Of a stretch of DNA of 20,255 nucleotides, positions 13,859-20,255 are shown piece after piece. The number at the start of each line of letters is the position of its first letter. The first letter of the stretch is position 1. Origin of the DNA: JAFGLP01 sp050014895 (GTDB lineage Bacteria > Chloroflexota > Dehalococcoidia > GIF9 > UBA5629); contig JBEKCL010000037.1 in NCBI GenBank assembly GCA_050014895.1, positions 1 through 20,255 of the forward strand, read 5' to 3'. The notes beneath the pieces were generated by a model. It was not told the origin of the DNA. It was given only the letters and a program-made list of their open reading frames with translations, and did no database searches. The translations under genes were made by a program, and so were the position numbers.

Positions 13859-14026
13859 TGCGGGAGTGAATGGGGGCCATTAATTTAGGGATATTGGTTA
13901 CGTTTAAAGGCTTTGGAATATGTTCCGATAATTGTGTATTCGGCTTACGTAGGTTGTTATATGCTCAAAACCACGTAGGGCTATTATTTTGGGAAACCAA
14001 TCCAATGACGAAGAATTATTCTGCTA
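13859..14026. other. Non-coding stretch between the corrinoid promoter and the HEPN-like gene
   Basis: No gene and no clear terminator are seen. It contains a short direct repeat ACGTAGG (near 13947 and 13973) and a small near-palindrome GGAATATGTTCC near 13915. Composition is already AT-rich like the neighbouring cassette, so the edge of a possible insertion may lie here. Confidence 0.4.
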
Positions 14027-15151
14027 TTATGGTGAGATCAGACTCGCCACTCCGGGGTTGGAAAAAATCTGCATCAAACATTCCAAGAGTAGAGGTTCTC
14101 CAAAAACTGCTACGAATTCCTCTTTATCGTCGGTAAGAATATATTCTCCAATCCGATTGTGCGCTATCGAGCCTCTAATCCTATATATCCAATAAGCTGT
14201 CGTCTCTTGTATTAATATGTTGTACTCATCCTGGTTGTGCACGAGTCCCGACCTTTTTGCCGCCGCCAGGTTAAGATCGCTGGTTTCAATTAGTGTCCAA
14301 AATCTCTTCCACTCGTTCTCTTTTTTCGTGGGGTCGCCTTCTTTCGTGAAGTGATGAAACATATCGTGTGCAATGGTTCCATAGCCAGATCCGGCCAATA
14401 GTGCCTGTTCTAGTTTGCTGATATCCACACAATACGTAAGCACCAAATGTTTCAATCTCGCAAAATCAGTTGAATGGTAACTTGAGATAATTTTGGCAAA
14501 TCCATCCAGATCAGGTCCAAGGGCTTGAATGCGTCGACAGATTACCCAGTCAAATATTAGTTCCAATTGGTGATAGAATCTCAGGTATCTGTCAAAAGAA
14601 TGTGAACATAATATGGCATGTCTGGCGGATCCTAAATTGAAGGAAGTTGGTAGTTTTATACCGGATCTCGCAACTATTGTCTCAGCACGAATTTCGAGGC
14701 ATGGGTTTGCTGAAGTGACATAGGGTATGTGCAGAAAGCCTCCCCAAATTGGCGAACTCCTGTAATATTCCGCCATGTACTCATGATATTTGGCTTCGTC
14801 CACGACGAAATAATCATAGCGAAATTGATAGTTTTCTTCGTTTTCACCGTATTCCGCGTCAACTAAGTAGGCGACGCGTTGGCATTGAGTTAGCCCTGCG
14901 ATTTGAACGTATCCTCGTTTGGTTAGCATACATAGCGTGCCAATATATTGGCCTGTTTCATCCTTGACAAGCGGATCGTCTATCGCAGAAATGGAACAGC
15001 TTACTGCTTCAAGTGCCAATGGAATAAGCTTCTGGATGACGGGATGGCCTCCTAATTCGCCAATTTCTGTTGAGGAAAGGCTAGGCTCCCATAGGGAGAG
15101 ATACGGTAATGTGTTGCTGTCTATTGCAGCTATTATTTGCGCTGTGTTCAT
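14027..15151 (-). CDS. Uncharacterised protein with a C-terminal HEPN-like RX4H motif
   Basis: Not assignable to a named family. The 374-residue protein is soluble, with no signal or membrane span. Near the C-terminus the helix-rich stretch AYWIYRIRGSIAHNRIGEY contains Arg326-X4-His331 (Arg324 would make it RX6H), the signature arrangement of HEPN ribonucleases. A second histidine cluster, IAHDMFHHF, lies around residues 260-275. The long middle region with FDRYLRFYHQLELIFDWV reads as a helical bundle, as in HEPN domains of abortive-infection proteins. Its ATG abuts the stop of the upstream gene (TAAATG), so the two are translationally coupled. Codon and base use are AT-richer than the flanking methyl-transfer genes. 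Suggested role: effector nuclease of a two-gene stress or defence module, by inference from motif and partner only. Confidence 0.6.
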   Translation of the reverse strand: MNTAQIIAAIDSNTLPYLSLWEPSLSSTEIGELGGHPVIQKLIPLALEAVSCSISAIDDPLVKDETGQYIGTLCMLTKRGYVQIAGLTQCQRVAYLVDAEYGENEENYQFRYDYFVVDEAKYHEYMAEYYRSSPIWGGFLHIPYVTSANPCLEIRAETIVARSGIKLPTSFNLGSARHAILCSHSFDRYLRFYHQLELIFDWVICRRIQALGPDLDGFAKIISSYHSTDFARLKHLVLTYCVDISKLEQALLAGSGYGTIAHDMFHHFTKEGDPTKKENEWKRFWTLIETSDLNLAAAKRSGLVHNQDEYNILIQETTAYWIYRIRGSIAHNRIGEYILTDDKEEFVAVFGEPLLLECLMQIFSNPGVASLISP

Positions 15152-16294
15152 TTATTCGACAACCGTTAGCCAACACGAGGCAAAATCCAAATCTCCCGAT
15201 TCTCTGAAAAACTCCTTAAAACCGTTGGTCAAGAGCCTTCTTGTCGCAAAACCAACATTGTATTTTCGAGGAGTAAACCCCCCGGTTATCTTATGGAGTG
15301 TTTCGAGTCCCATCGGGTCCGAATTGTTTTCGGCCTGTTGAAGTTGAGCGGTAAGTTTGACCAATGCCTCTGTTATTCTTTCACCATATTTAGGGTTCGT
15401 AGACTTAAGTTGAGCAATTGCGGCAAAAAATGAATTAATGACATTCTCGCTGCCAAACCAATTCAGCCCGGTTGGTATGTTTTTTTCTTCATTGGCTGCA
15501 ACATATATACGGCATATTTCGTCATCAAGTATTGCGTAGGTTACTAAATATGTCATGAATTCATTGAATTGGCTGAATAAATCCGCTTCATTCGCGTCGA
15601 ATACATCTCCTTCCACTAGCATTTGAGCCACCACGTTTTCCCTCTCGACATCGGCAGATTTTGTTATGTACGCTTGATAGGCTGTAGCAATGCGGTCCAA
15701 GGCATATTTCCTTGATTTTGTTCTACGTCCTGTGTCCTTTTCCGTAAATAGTTGCAGTTCAGGGACCTTTTCCTCAATTTTTGTCTTTAATGTCATAAAA
15801 AGTAATTCAATTTGGTGCCGTATAGACATCGGTTTTTGGCCTGCATTCAGTACTATAATTCTGTAAATTAGATGTTCTATATCCGCTTCCAACCAAAATT
15901 CCACTAATATGCTTTGTCCATCTTTAAATTGAGTTTCCCCTTTTTGTAAGTCCGTCAGTATATATGTTCTCTGTAATCCGTCCAATATATTTACCTGACC
16001 TGGTTGCGCTAATTTTTCTTCCAACGCAGGTTTATGGCCAGCTTCGGCAAGAGCGATTATTTCGTTAACAAATTGTGGTTTCACTGCCAGAGTGATCGGC
16101 GGCAACAGCGCTCCTTCGATAAGATCACGCTTCATTCTCTCGTAAGCCTTATGTTTTTCCCGCCTCCTTTGGATGAGAAAACTCTCGAAATCTGCCCCTA
16201 CGAGTTTCAAATACATTGGTATTGAGACTATGGCATAAATTACAGTTGTGTTAGTCCTAACATCCTTGACAATTCCTGCTATTTTCATATCCAT
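15152..16294 (-). CDS. DGQHR/ParB-like (DndB/DUF262-related) domain protein
   Basis: A 380-residue protein. The N-terminal half has the ParB/DGQHR-like plan: a basic helix with RRREKHKAYERMKRDL, then IEGALLPPITLAV (59-71), and NILDGLQRTYIL (102-113), where DGLQRT (105-110) stands for the DGQHR or DGQQR nucleotide-site motif of DndB-like and DUF262 proteins. The motif is a variant (Leu inserted where Gln is usual, Gln for His), so NTP binding or hydrolysis is uncertain. The C-terminal half is helical and unassigned. TAGGAG about 8 bases upstream of the ATG supports the start. It is the first gene of a pair with the HEPN-like gene and probably acts as sensor, regulator or antitoxin for it. No close named relative is recognised. 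Confidence 0.65.
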   Translation of the reverse strand: MDMKIAGIVKDVRTNTTVIYAIVSIPMYLKLVGADFESFLIQRRREKHKAYERMKRDLIEGALLPPITLAVKPQFVNEIIALAEAGHKPALEEKLAQPGQVNILDGLQRTYILTDLQKGETQFKDGQSILVEFWLEADIEHLIYRIIVLNAGQKPMSIRHQIELLFMTLKTKIEEKVPELQLFTEKDTGRRTKSRKYALDRIATAYQAYITKSADVERENVVAQMLVEGDVFDANEADLFSQFNEFMTYLVTYAILDDEICRIYVAANEEKNIPTGLNWFGSENVINSFFAAIAQLKSTNPKYGERITEALVKLTAQLQQAENNSDPMGLETLHKITGGFTPRKYNVGFATRRLLTNGFKEFFRESGDLDFASCWLTVVE

Positions 16295-16493
16295 ACAAGA
16301 CTCCTACGGTTCTAATGCGTATGTTTCATTCGATTTAAATGCCTACCGCATCTTAATATATTTGCTCACATTAAACGTTATAATGTCCCATAAGTATATA
16401 TAGACTACTCTTAATACTTTTCTTGTTCAAGATGTTTCCCATCAATTGCAAAGGTTCAGGCGGAACTTGCCATCCCCCTGGGAGTAAAGAAAA
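16295..16493. other. Intergenic stretch upstream of the DGQHR/HEPN-like pair
   Basis: AT-rich, without a gene. It must contain the promoter of the leftward pair, but no convincing -35/-10 pair was found; TATAAC near 16378 is the best -10-like element. Close to the RACE stop, GGCAAGTTC and GAACCTTTGC can form an imperfect stem without a T-run. Confidence 0.35.
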
Positions 16494-18416
16494 TTATTCT
16501 TTAACCGGTTTAGGCGCAGGAAACTGCAACGCTTTTACAAAATGCTTCTGGAAATCGGGCTCGGTGGTGAGCTCAACGTACTCAATGCGACGGGCAATAT
16601 CGGCTGCTTCCTTTCGTTTATCTATGTTCAACAATGCCAGGCGCGCGCCCTCACCCGCTGCGTTGCCTACGCTGTAGACGTTCTTTATTTTACAGCCGGG
16701 GAAAAGGCCGATGGCTAAAGCATTTTCCTTGTTGATATAGCTGCCGAAGGCCCCTGCCAGGACGACCTTGTCCGGCTTGCCGATCTTCAATTTATCCATG
16801 AGGATACGGGAACCTGCGTACATGGCGGCCTTGGCCAACTGCACTGACCTGACATCACTGATATCGATTGTGATATCCCTGCCGGCAGCGGTCTCTCCGG
16901 CCCGGGCCAGGATAAAAGCGGGGCCTTCCTTAGTAGCGATGAGGCGGTCGGATGAAAGGTTTTTGTTAAAGCGCCCTCCTGGATCGATAATACCTGCCCG
17001 GACCATCTCAGCCAGCGCATCTATGATCCCTGACCCGCAGATACCACGGGCCTTCAATATGGATGATTGCGTGTTCCACCTGTTACTGCCGATGACCTTA
17101 AACCTCACTTCCAGCGTCTTGCTGTCTATCTCGATTTTCTCAATCGCCCCCGGTGCTGCTCGCATGCCGAACTTGATATTGCCGCCTTCGAAGGCTGGAC
17201 CCATGGCACATGAAGTACAGAGCAGTTTTTTCTTGTTTCCGAATACAAGTTCCCCGTTGGTTCCGATGTCTATAATGAGTGCCATTTTGTCCTGCTTGTA
17301 CGGCTCCTCTGCAATCAATACACCGACCGTATCCGCCCCCACGAACCCGGCGATAACCGGCAGGGTGTGCACATTAAGTGACTTACCGTGTCCAAGTCCC
17401 AGCGAATCGCTGTCGACATTCAGTGAAGAGCTGATAAGGGGAGTGAATGGCGACCTGCCCAGCCCGGAAGGGTCGATATTAAGGAATATGTGATGCATGG
17501 CGGTATTCCCCACCACAACTATTTCCGAGATATTACCGGGCAGCATCCCTGCCTGCTTGACCAGGTCAGCCAGCAAACTGCCGATGCACGAGATTATTTC
17601 ATAATTTAATTTACCCAGGCCGTCCGGATTGCTCATGGCATAACTGATGCGCGAGATAACATCGTCACCAAAGGATATCTGCGGATTGATGTCCGCTGCC
17701 GTTGCCAGGGTATCTCCCGTGCTCAGGTCGCACAGATAAGCCGCAACTGTTGTCGTGCCTATATCCACGGCCACACCATAAGAGCGCTCTATAAATCCAG
17801 GCTGGATCCGGACGACGCGCTGGTCCATCCAGACGGTTGCGGTTACGTTCCCGCCGGATTCGTACAGAATTGGCGGCAGGCTCTTGAGCACACTGTAATC
17901 GATCTTGAGATTTGCCAGGCCGAATTCCCGGGCCAGATTGGCAGTGAGGCGGTCGGCATCACCGAGCGGGTCCTTCAGGCTGCCGGGCAATACTTCTACA
18001 TAATATTTCCGGACTGCGGGCTTCATCTTGACGGGGCGCTTGATGCTGGCCTTGCGAATAACCTGTTTTGCCATGCGGCTTGTCTCAGGAACAAAAATGG
18101 CTACATCGCCAAGCACCCTGGTATTGCAAGCCAGGCGGAAGCTGTTATCGAGCCCGCGTGCCTTAAGCAGCTTAAGCTCCTTCTGGGTGGGAGAGGATAG
18201 TGATTTGCTGGTGGATTTGATGCCGTGCCGTGCGGACAGGGCCCTATCTATCTGGATGATACACTTTCCGCAGACCAGTTTGCCGCCGCATACGGACTCG
18301 ATGTCCTCACCAAGCTCGTGCGCTGCATCCAGCAGGGTCGCGTTGTGGGCGATGCGTCCCCTGCGGCCGGAAGGTTCGAAAACGACGACGTGCCCACTCA
18401 ATTTATCAACTTGCAA
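16494..18416 (-). CDS. RACE-type reductive activator of corrinoid proteins (2Fe-2S plus ASKHA domain)
   Basis: ATP-dependent reducer of inactive Co(II)-corrinoid to Co(I). The 640-residue protein has an N-terminal plant-type 2Fe-2S ferredoxin domain with Cys43, Cys49, Cys52 and Cys97 (SVCGGKLVCGKC, later RLACNT), a linker, a middle domain, and the C-terminal ASKHA (DUF4445) nucleotide fold with DIGTTT (218-223), FGDDVISR (249-256), DIGTNGE (383-389) and GICGSG and AGAFGSY later on. The start is a TTG: GGAGAGG at 18421-18427 lies four bases before TTG at 18416, and no ATG is suitable nearby. It follows MetF by 17 bases, so they share an operon. It should serve the corrinoid protein at 13103-13735, from which it is separated only by the DGQHR/HEPN-like cassette. 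Confidence 0.92.
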   Translation of the reverse strand: MQVDKLSGHVVVFEPSGRRGRIAHNATLLDAAHELGEDIESVCGGKLVCGKCIIQIDRALSARHGIKSTSKSLSSPTQKELKLLKARGLDNSFRLACNTRVLGDVAIFVPETSRMAKQVIRKASIKRPVKMKPAVRKYYVEVLPGSLKDPLGDADRLTANLAREFGLANLKIDYSVLKSLPPILYESGGNVTATVWMDQRVVRIQPGFIERSYGVAVDIGTTTVAAYLCDLSTGDTLATAADINPQISFGDDVISRISYAMSNPDGLGKLNYEIISCIGSLLADLVKQAGMLPGNISEIVVVGNTAMHHIFLNIDPSGLGRSPFTPLISSSLNVDSDSLGLGHGKSLNVHTLPVIAGFVGADTVGVLIAEEPYKQDKMALIIDIGTNGELVFGNKKKLLCTSCAMGPAFEGGNIKFGMRAAPGAIEKIEIDSKTLEVRFKVIGSNRWNTQSSILKARGICGSGIIDALAEMVRAGIIDPGGRFNKNLSSDRLIATKEGPAFILARAGETAAGRDITIDISDVRSVQLAKAAMYAGSRILMDKLKIGKPDKVVLAGAFGSYINKENALAIGLFPGCKIKNVYSVGNAAGEGARLALLNIDKRKEAADIARRIEYVELTTEPDFQKHFVKALQFPAPKPVKE

Positions 18417-18420
18417 GACG

Positions 18421-18427
18421 CCTCTCC
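18421..18427 (-). promoter_or_regulatory. Shine-Dalgarno that supports a TTG start for the RACE gene
   Basis: GGAGAGG on the minus strand, spacer CGTC, then TTG. It lies in the 17-base gap after the MetF stop. Confidence 0.6.
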
Positions 18428-18433
18428 AGCGTA

Positions 18434-19270
18434 TCAGGCTTTAACCCATTTCTGACGCCACTGCTCGGTGGTCTGACACTGATTGAAAGTGTAGATGTGG
18501 AAGCCGGTTATGCCGTTGGCCTTATCTCCCGACATTGCGACGGCTTGTTTGACCAGCTTGTCAGGAGTATACATTTCACTGCCCAGCAGCCGTGCGGCTA
18601 AACCCAGGTTATGCATAATGAACCGCGTTGAGTCGCCTACCCCAACTTTGAGCGAGATGTCGAGCAGCTTTTGCCTCTTCAGCACGCCGGGAATTCCGAT
18701 ATAGACGGGCAGGTTTATCCCACGCTTGCGCATGTCGCCCAGCCACGCTGTGATCTTCTTCTGGTCGAAGCAGATCTGGGTGATCATGTAATTGACCATG
18801 GGCTGCTTTTCCTGCAGCGCCTTGAAAAGTTCATCCCTGCTGATTATCGGGTGCCCGTCCGGATAGCAGCCTATGCCGATGCGTTTTGGACGGTTGGACA
18901 TCTCCTGCATGTCCTTTAGCACGAGTGCGGCTGAATGATAGGGCCCCGCCGGTTCGGTCTCATCTCCGCCGATCACAAACAGGTCCTCGAAGCCGTCTTC
19001 CTCATAGCGGTCGACCAGCTCTTCCAGGTGTTCACGGCTGCGCACCAGCCTGGCTGCCAGGTGCGGCACCACGCGGAAGCCGCGGCCCGCCAGGGTTTCG
19101 GCCAGCTTTAGCGTCGCATCCAGGCCCTTGCTGGGAGAGACGGTCACGGCCACCGTGGCCCCATCGGGAAGGAATTTCGCCTGGTCTTCGACCCCCTTCA
19201 TGGGTATAAGCTCAAACCTGGGATCTTGCAGAAAATTGCCATCATTGAAAATAGTCTCTTTTGGTGTCAT
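18434..19270 (-). CDS. Methylenetetrahydrofolate reductase (MetF-like)
   Basis: Interconverts 5,10-methylene- and 5-methyl-tetrahydrofolate with an FAD cofactor. The 278-residue TIM-barrel has FELIPMKGVEDQ (19-30), VAVTVSPSKGLDATLKLAE (near 40-58), RVVPHLAAR (66-74), the GGDE loop with TEPAGPYHS (101-113), and IGIGCYPDGHP (131-141), all in the order expected for MetF and its close relatives. The upstream ATG is kept, although it lacks an obvious Shine-Dalgarno, because residues 19-30 belong to the fold. It heads the MetF-RACE operon. Physiologically it takes methyl-H4folate made by the AcsE-like enzyme into the oxidative direction or supplies it for synthesis. No MetV partner is seen beside it. 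Confidence 0.9.
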   Translation of the reverse strand: MTPKETIFNDGNFLQDPRFELIPMKGVEDQAKFLPDGATVAVTVSPSKGLDATLKLAETLAGRGFRVVPHLAARLVRSREHLEELVDRYEEDGFEDLFVIGGDETEPAGPYHSAALVLKDMQEMSNRPKRIGIGCYPDGHPIISRDELFKALQEKQPMVNYMITQICFDQKKITAWLGDMRKRGINLPVYIGIPGVLKRQKLLDISLKVGVGDSTRFIMHNLGLAARLLGSEMYTPDKLVKQAVAMSGDKANGITGFHIYTFNQCQTTEQWRQKWVKA

Positions 19271-19353
19271 ATTATTTGCGGAAGTGTTATTATCCGATTC
19301 CTTAAATTATTTCCCGGAATTATAAGGGATGCGGGAAGCCCCTTTTTATGTCA

Positions 19354-19362
19354 TGATATAAT
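19354..19362 (+). promoter_or_regulatory. Extended -10 promoter for the ATPase gene
   Basis: TGA followed by a perfect TATAAT (19357-19362), 24 bases ahead of the ATG at 19386. The -35 is poor (GGAAGC at 17 bases), as is usual with extended -10 promoters. The short leader leaves room only for the ribosome site. Confidence 0.5.
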
Positions 19363-19385
19363 AGCAATCTTGACCAGGAGATACA

Positions 19386-20105
19386 ATGCACATAAGCAGT
19401 GTCACGTTGCACCCGGAGAAGTACCCTACACTCGATTTGTATCCTTTTAACCTCAAGATATTCCAGAAATCAAAGCGGATCGATTTCACTACACCGGTGA
19501 CTTTCTTCGCAGGGGAAAACGGCACGGGGAAGTCCACCCTGCTAAGGGCACTCTGCATCAAATGCGGTATCCATATCTGGGAGGAGCCCGAGGAAACCCG
19601 TTTCAAACGTAACCCGTACGAGGATTCTTTTTACGAATATATCGATGTTAAATGGACTGCCGGCATGGTCAAGGGGTCCTACTTCAGCTCGCAGATCTTC
19701 CATGATTTTGCCCGTTACCTGGACCAGTGGGCCCACGCCGACCCCGGCATGCTGGACTATTTCGGCGGTAATTCCCTGCTTACCCAGTCGCATGGCCAGT
19801 CGCTGATCTCGTTCTTTACATCGAGGTACAAGATAAAAGGCCTCTATTTCCTGGATGAACCCGAGACTGCCCTTTCCCCTAAAAGCCAGTTGAAGCTATT
19901 AAAATTGCTTAAAGAGATGACTAAAGACGGGCATGCCCAGTTCATCATCACCAGCCATTCTCCGATATTGCTGGCCTTCCCGGGCGCAGTCTTGTATAAC
20001 TTCGATACCAATCCCATAAAGGCCATAAGCTACGAGAAAACCGAGTACTACAAAATATACAAAGATTTTATGAATAACAAGGACTCCTACCTGGAAAAGC
20101 TGTGA
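19386..20105 (+). CDS. Stand-alone AAA/ABC-type ATPase
   Basis: A 239-residue single ATPase domain without membrane parts. Walker A GENGTGKST (43-51), a degenerate signature SHGQS (135-139), Walker B GLYFLDEPE (152-160) and the switch histidine His191 in ITSHSP are all present, in ABC order. The insert between Walker A and the signature is short, unlike the long coiled coil of SMC/RecF types, so it belongs with the AAA_15/AAA_21 group of small predicted ATPases. AGGAG precedes the ATG. It stands divergent from MetF and ahead of a cysteine synthase gene, with no nuclease or transport partner in view. Function unknown; its relatives are found both as housekeeping orphans and as parts of defence pairs. 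Confidence 0.85.
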   Translation: MHISSVTLHPEKYPTLDLYPFNLKIFQKSKRIDFTTPVTFFAGENGTGKSTLLRALCIKCGIHIWEEPEETRFKRNPYEDSFYEYIDVKWTAGMVKGSYFSSQIFHDFARYLDQWAHADPGMLDYFGGNSLLTQSHGQSLISFFTSRYKIKGLYFLDEPETALSPKSQLKLLKLLKEMTKDGHAQFIITSHSPILLAFPGAVLYNFDTNPIKAISYEKTEYYKIYKDFMNNKDSYLEKL

Positions 20106-20122
20106 TCCCGTTTTAGACAAAT

Positions 20123-20151
20123 ATGACCCCGGATGTATCTTGACATATAAT
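20123..20151 (+). promoter_or_regulatory. Promoter candidate for the cysteine synthase gene
   Basis: Perfect -10 TATAAT (20146-20151) with ATGACC (20123-20128, 4 of 6 matches) as -35 at 17 bases. A TTGACA at 20140-20145 directly before the -10 is too close to serve it. Confidence 0.4.
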
Positions 20152-20187
20152 ATATAAAGTTTCCTCCAATTATTTTAAGGAATAAAC

Positions 20188-20255
20188 ATGATGAAACAGG
20201 CACACCACGTATATGAAGCAATAGGAAATACACCGCTGGTGGAATTGCGTAACTG
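20188..20255 (+). CDS. Cysteine synthase (PLP-dependent), 5' end only
   Basis: Only the first 22 codons are in the window. The sequence MMKQAHHVYEAIGNTPLVEL has the IGNTPLVEL motif that opens cysteine synthase and cystathionine beta-synthase enzymes, which replace the O-acetyl group of O-acetylserine with sulfide using pyridoxal phosphate. AAGGA lies 8 bases before the ATG at 20188; the second ATG at 20191 is an alternative. CysK and CysM cannot be told apart from this fragment. Confidence 0.75.
   Translation, partial: MMKQAHHVYEAIGNTPLVELRN

Noticed and set aside
13910..13926. SOS-box-like GGAATATGTTCC near the HEPN-like gene
   Set aside because: One mismatch from a symmetric GAAC-N-GTTC type site, located after the 3' end of the cassette and not at its promoter; a chance match is likely.
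13859..16493. Transposon ends or att sites bordering the AT-rich cassette
   Set aside because: No transposase or integrase is present and I found only 7-8 base matches between the two edges, which are expected by chance.
16768..17493. Plus-strand open frame of 241 codons opposite the RACE gene
   Set aside because: Composition is Ser/Pro/Leu-rich as expected for an antisense shadow, and the opposite strand encodes a complete RACE protein.
20140..20151. TTGACA directly followed by TATAAT as one promoter
   Set aside because: There is no spacer between the boxes, so they cannot act together; the TATAAT was paired with ATGACC instead.

Overview
The window looks like part of the chromosome of a strictly anaerobic bacterium that runs tetrahydrofolate/corrinoid one-carbon chemistry. 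Evidence is an AcsE-type methyltetrahydrofolate:corrinoid methyltransferase, a DxHxxG corrinoid protein, a RACE-type corrinoid reactivator and a MetF-like reductase, together with an iron-dependent alcohol dehydrogenase and class III CoA-transferases. Base composition is near 50% GC. The mix of genes would suit a Dehalococcoidia-like member of Chloroflexota or a Peptococcaceae-like acetogen relative; no marker gene in the window settles this. There are no rRNA, tRNA, CRISPR or insertion-sequence features.

Left part (1-8085). A biotin carboxylase reads leftward off the window edge and is probably the front of a large fused acyl-CoA carboxylase. Across a 492-base divergent control region, rich in dyads, a rightward cluster runs: SCP2 lipid-binding protein, Fe-type alcohol dehydrogenase, aryl/alkyl aldehyde dehydrogenase, TetR regulator, and two paralogous CaiB/BaiF CoA-transferases. 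Read together they suggest alcohol -> aldehyde -> acid -> CoA thioester -> (carboxylated) CoA thioester for a hydrophobic substrate that the sequence does not name. The first CoA-transferase has Ser where the catalytic Asp should be; its neighbour has the Asp, so the two may work as a heteromer.

Middle (8144-13858). A small one-TM protein with a GTG start is followed, all on the minus strand, by a tight six-gene operon that is transcribed from a near-consensus promoter at 13830-13858: corrinoid protein, URO-D-family methyltransferase, MetH-activation-domain-like protein, AcsE-like methyltransferase, iron-sulfur-flavoprotein-like reductase, alpha/beta hydrolase. This is the gene set expected for a corrinoid O-demethylase or similar methyl-transfer system feeding methyl groups to tetrahydrofolate.

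Right part (14027-20255). A two-gene, AT-richer cassette (DGQHR/ParB-like protein plus a protein with a HEPN-type RX4H motif, fused by a TAAATG junction) sits between that operon and the RACE and MetF genes that logically belong with it. This cassette is the best candidate in the window for an undescribed defence or toxin-antitoxin-like module. Beyond MetF, divergently, come a solo ABC/AAA-type ATPase and the start of a cysteine synthase gene that runs off the window.
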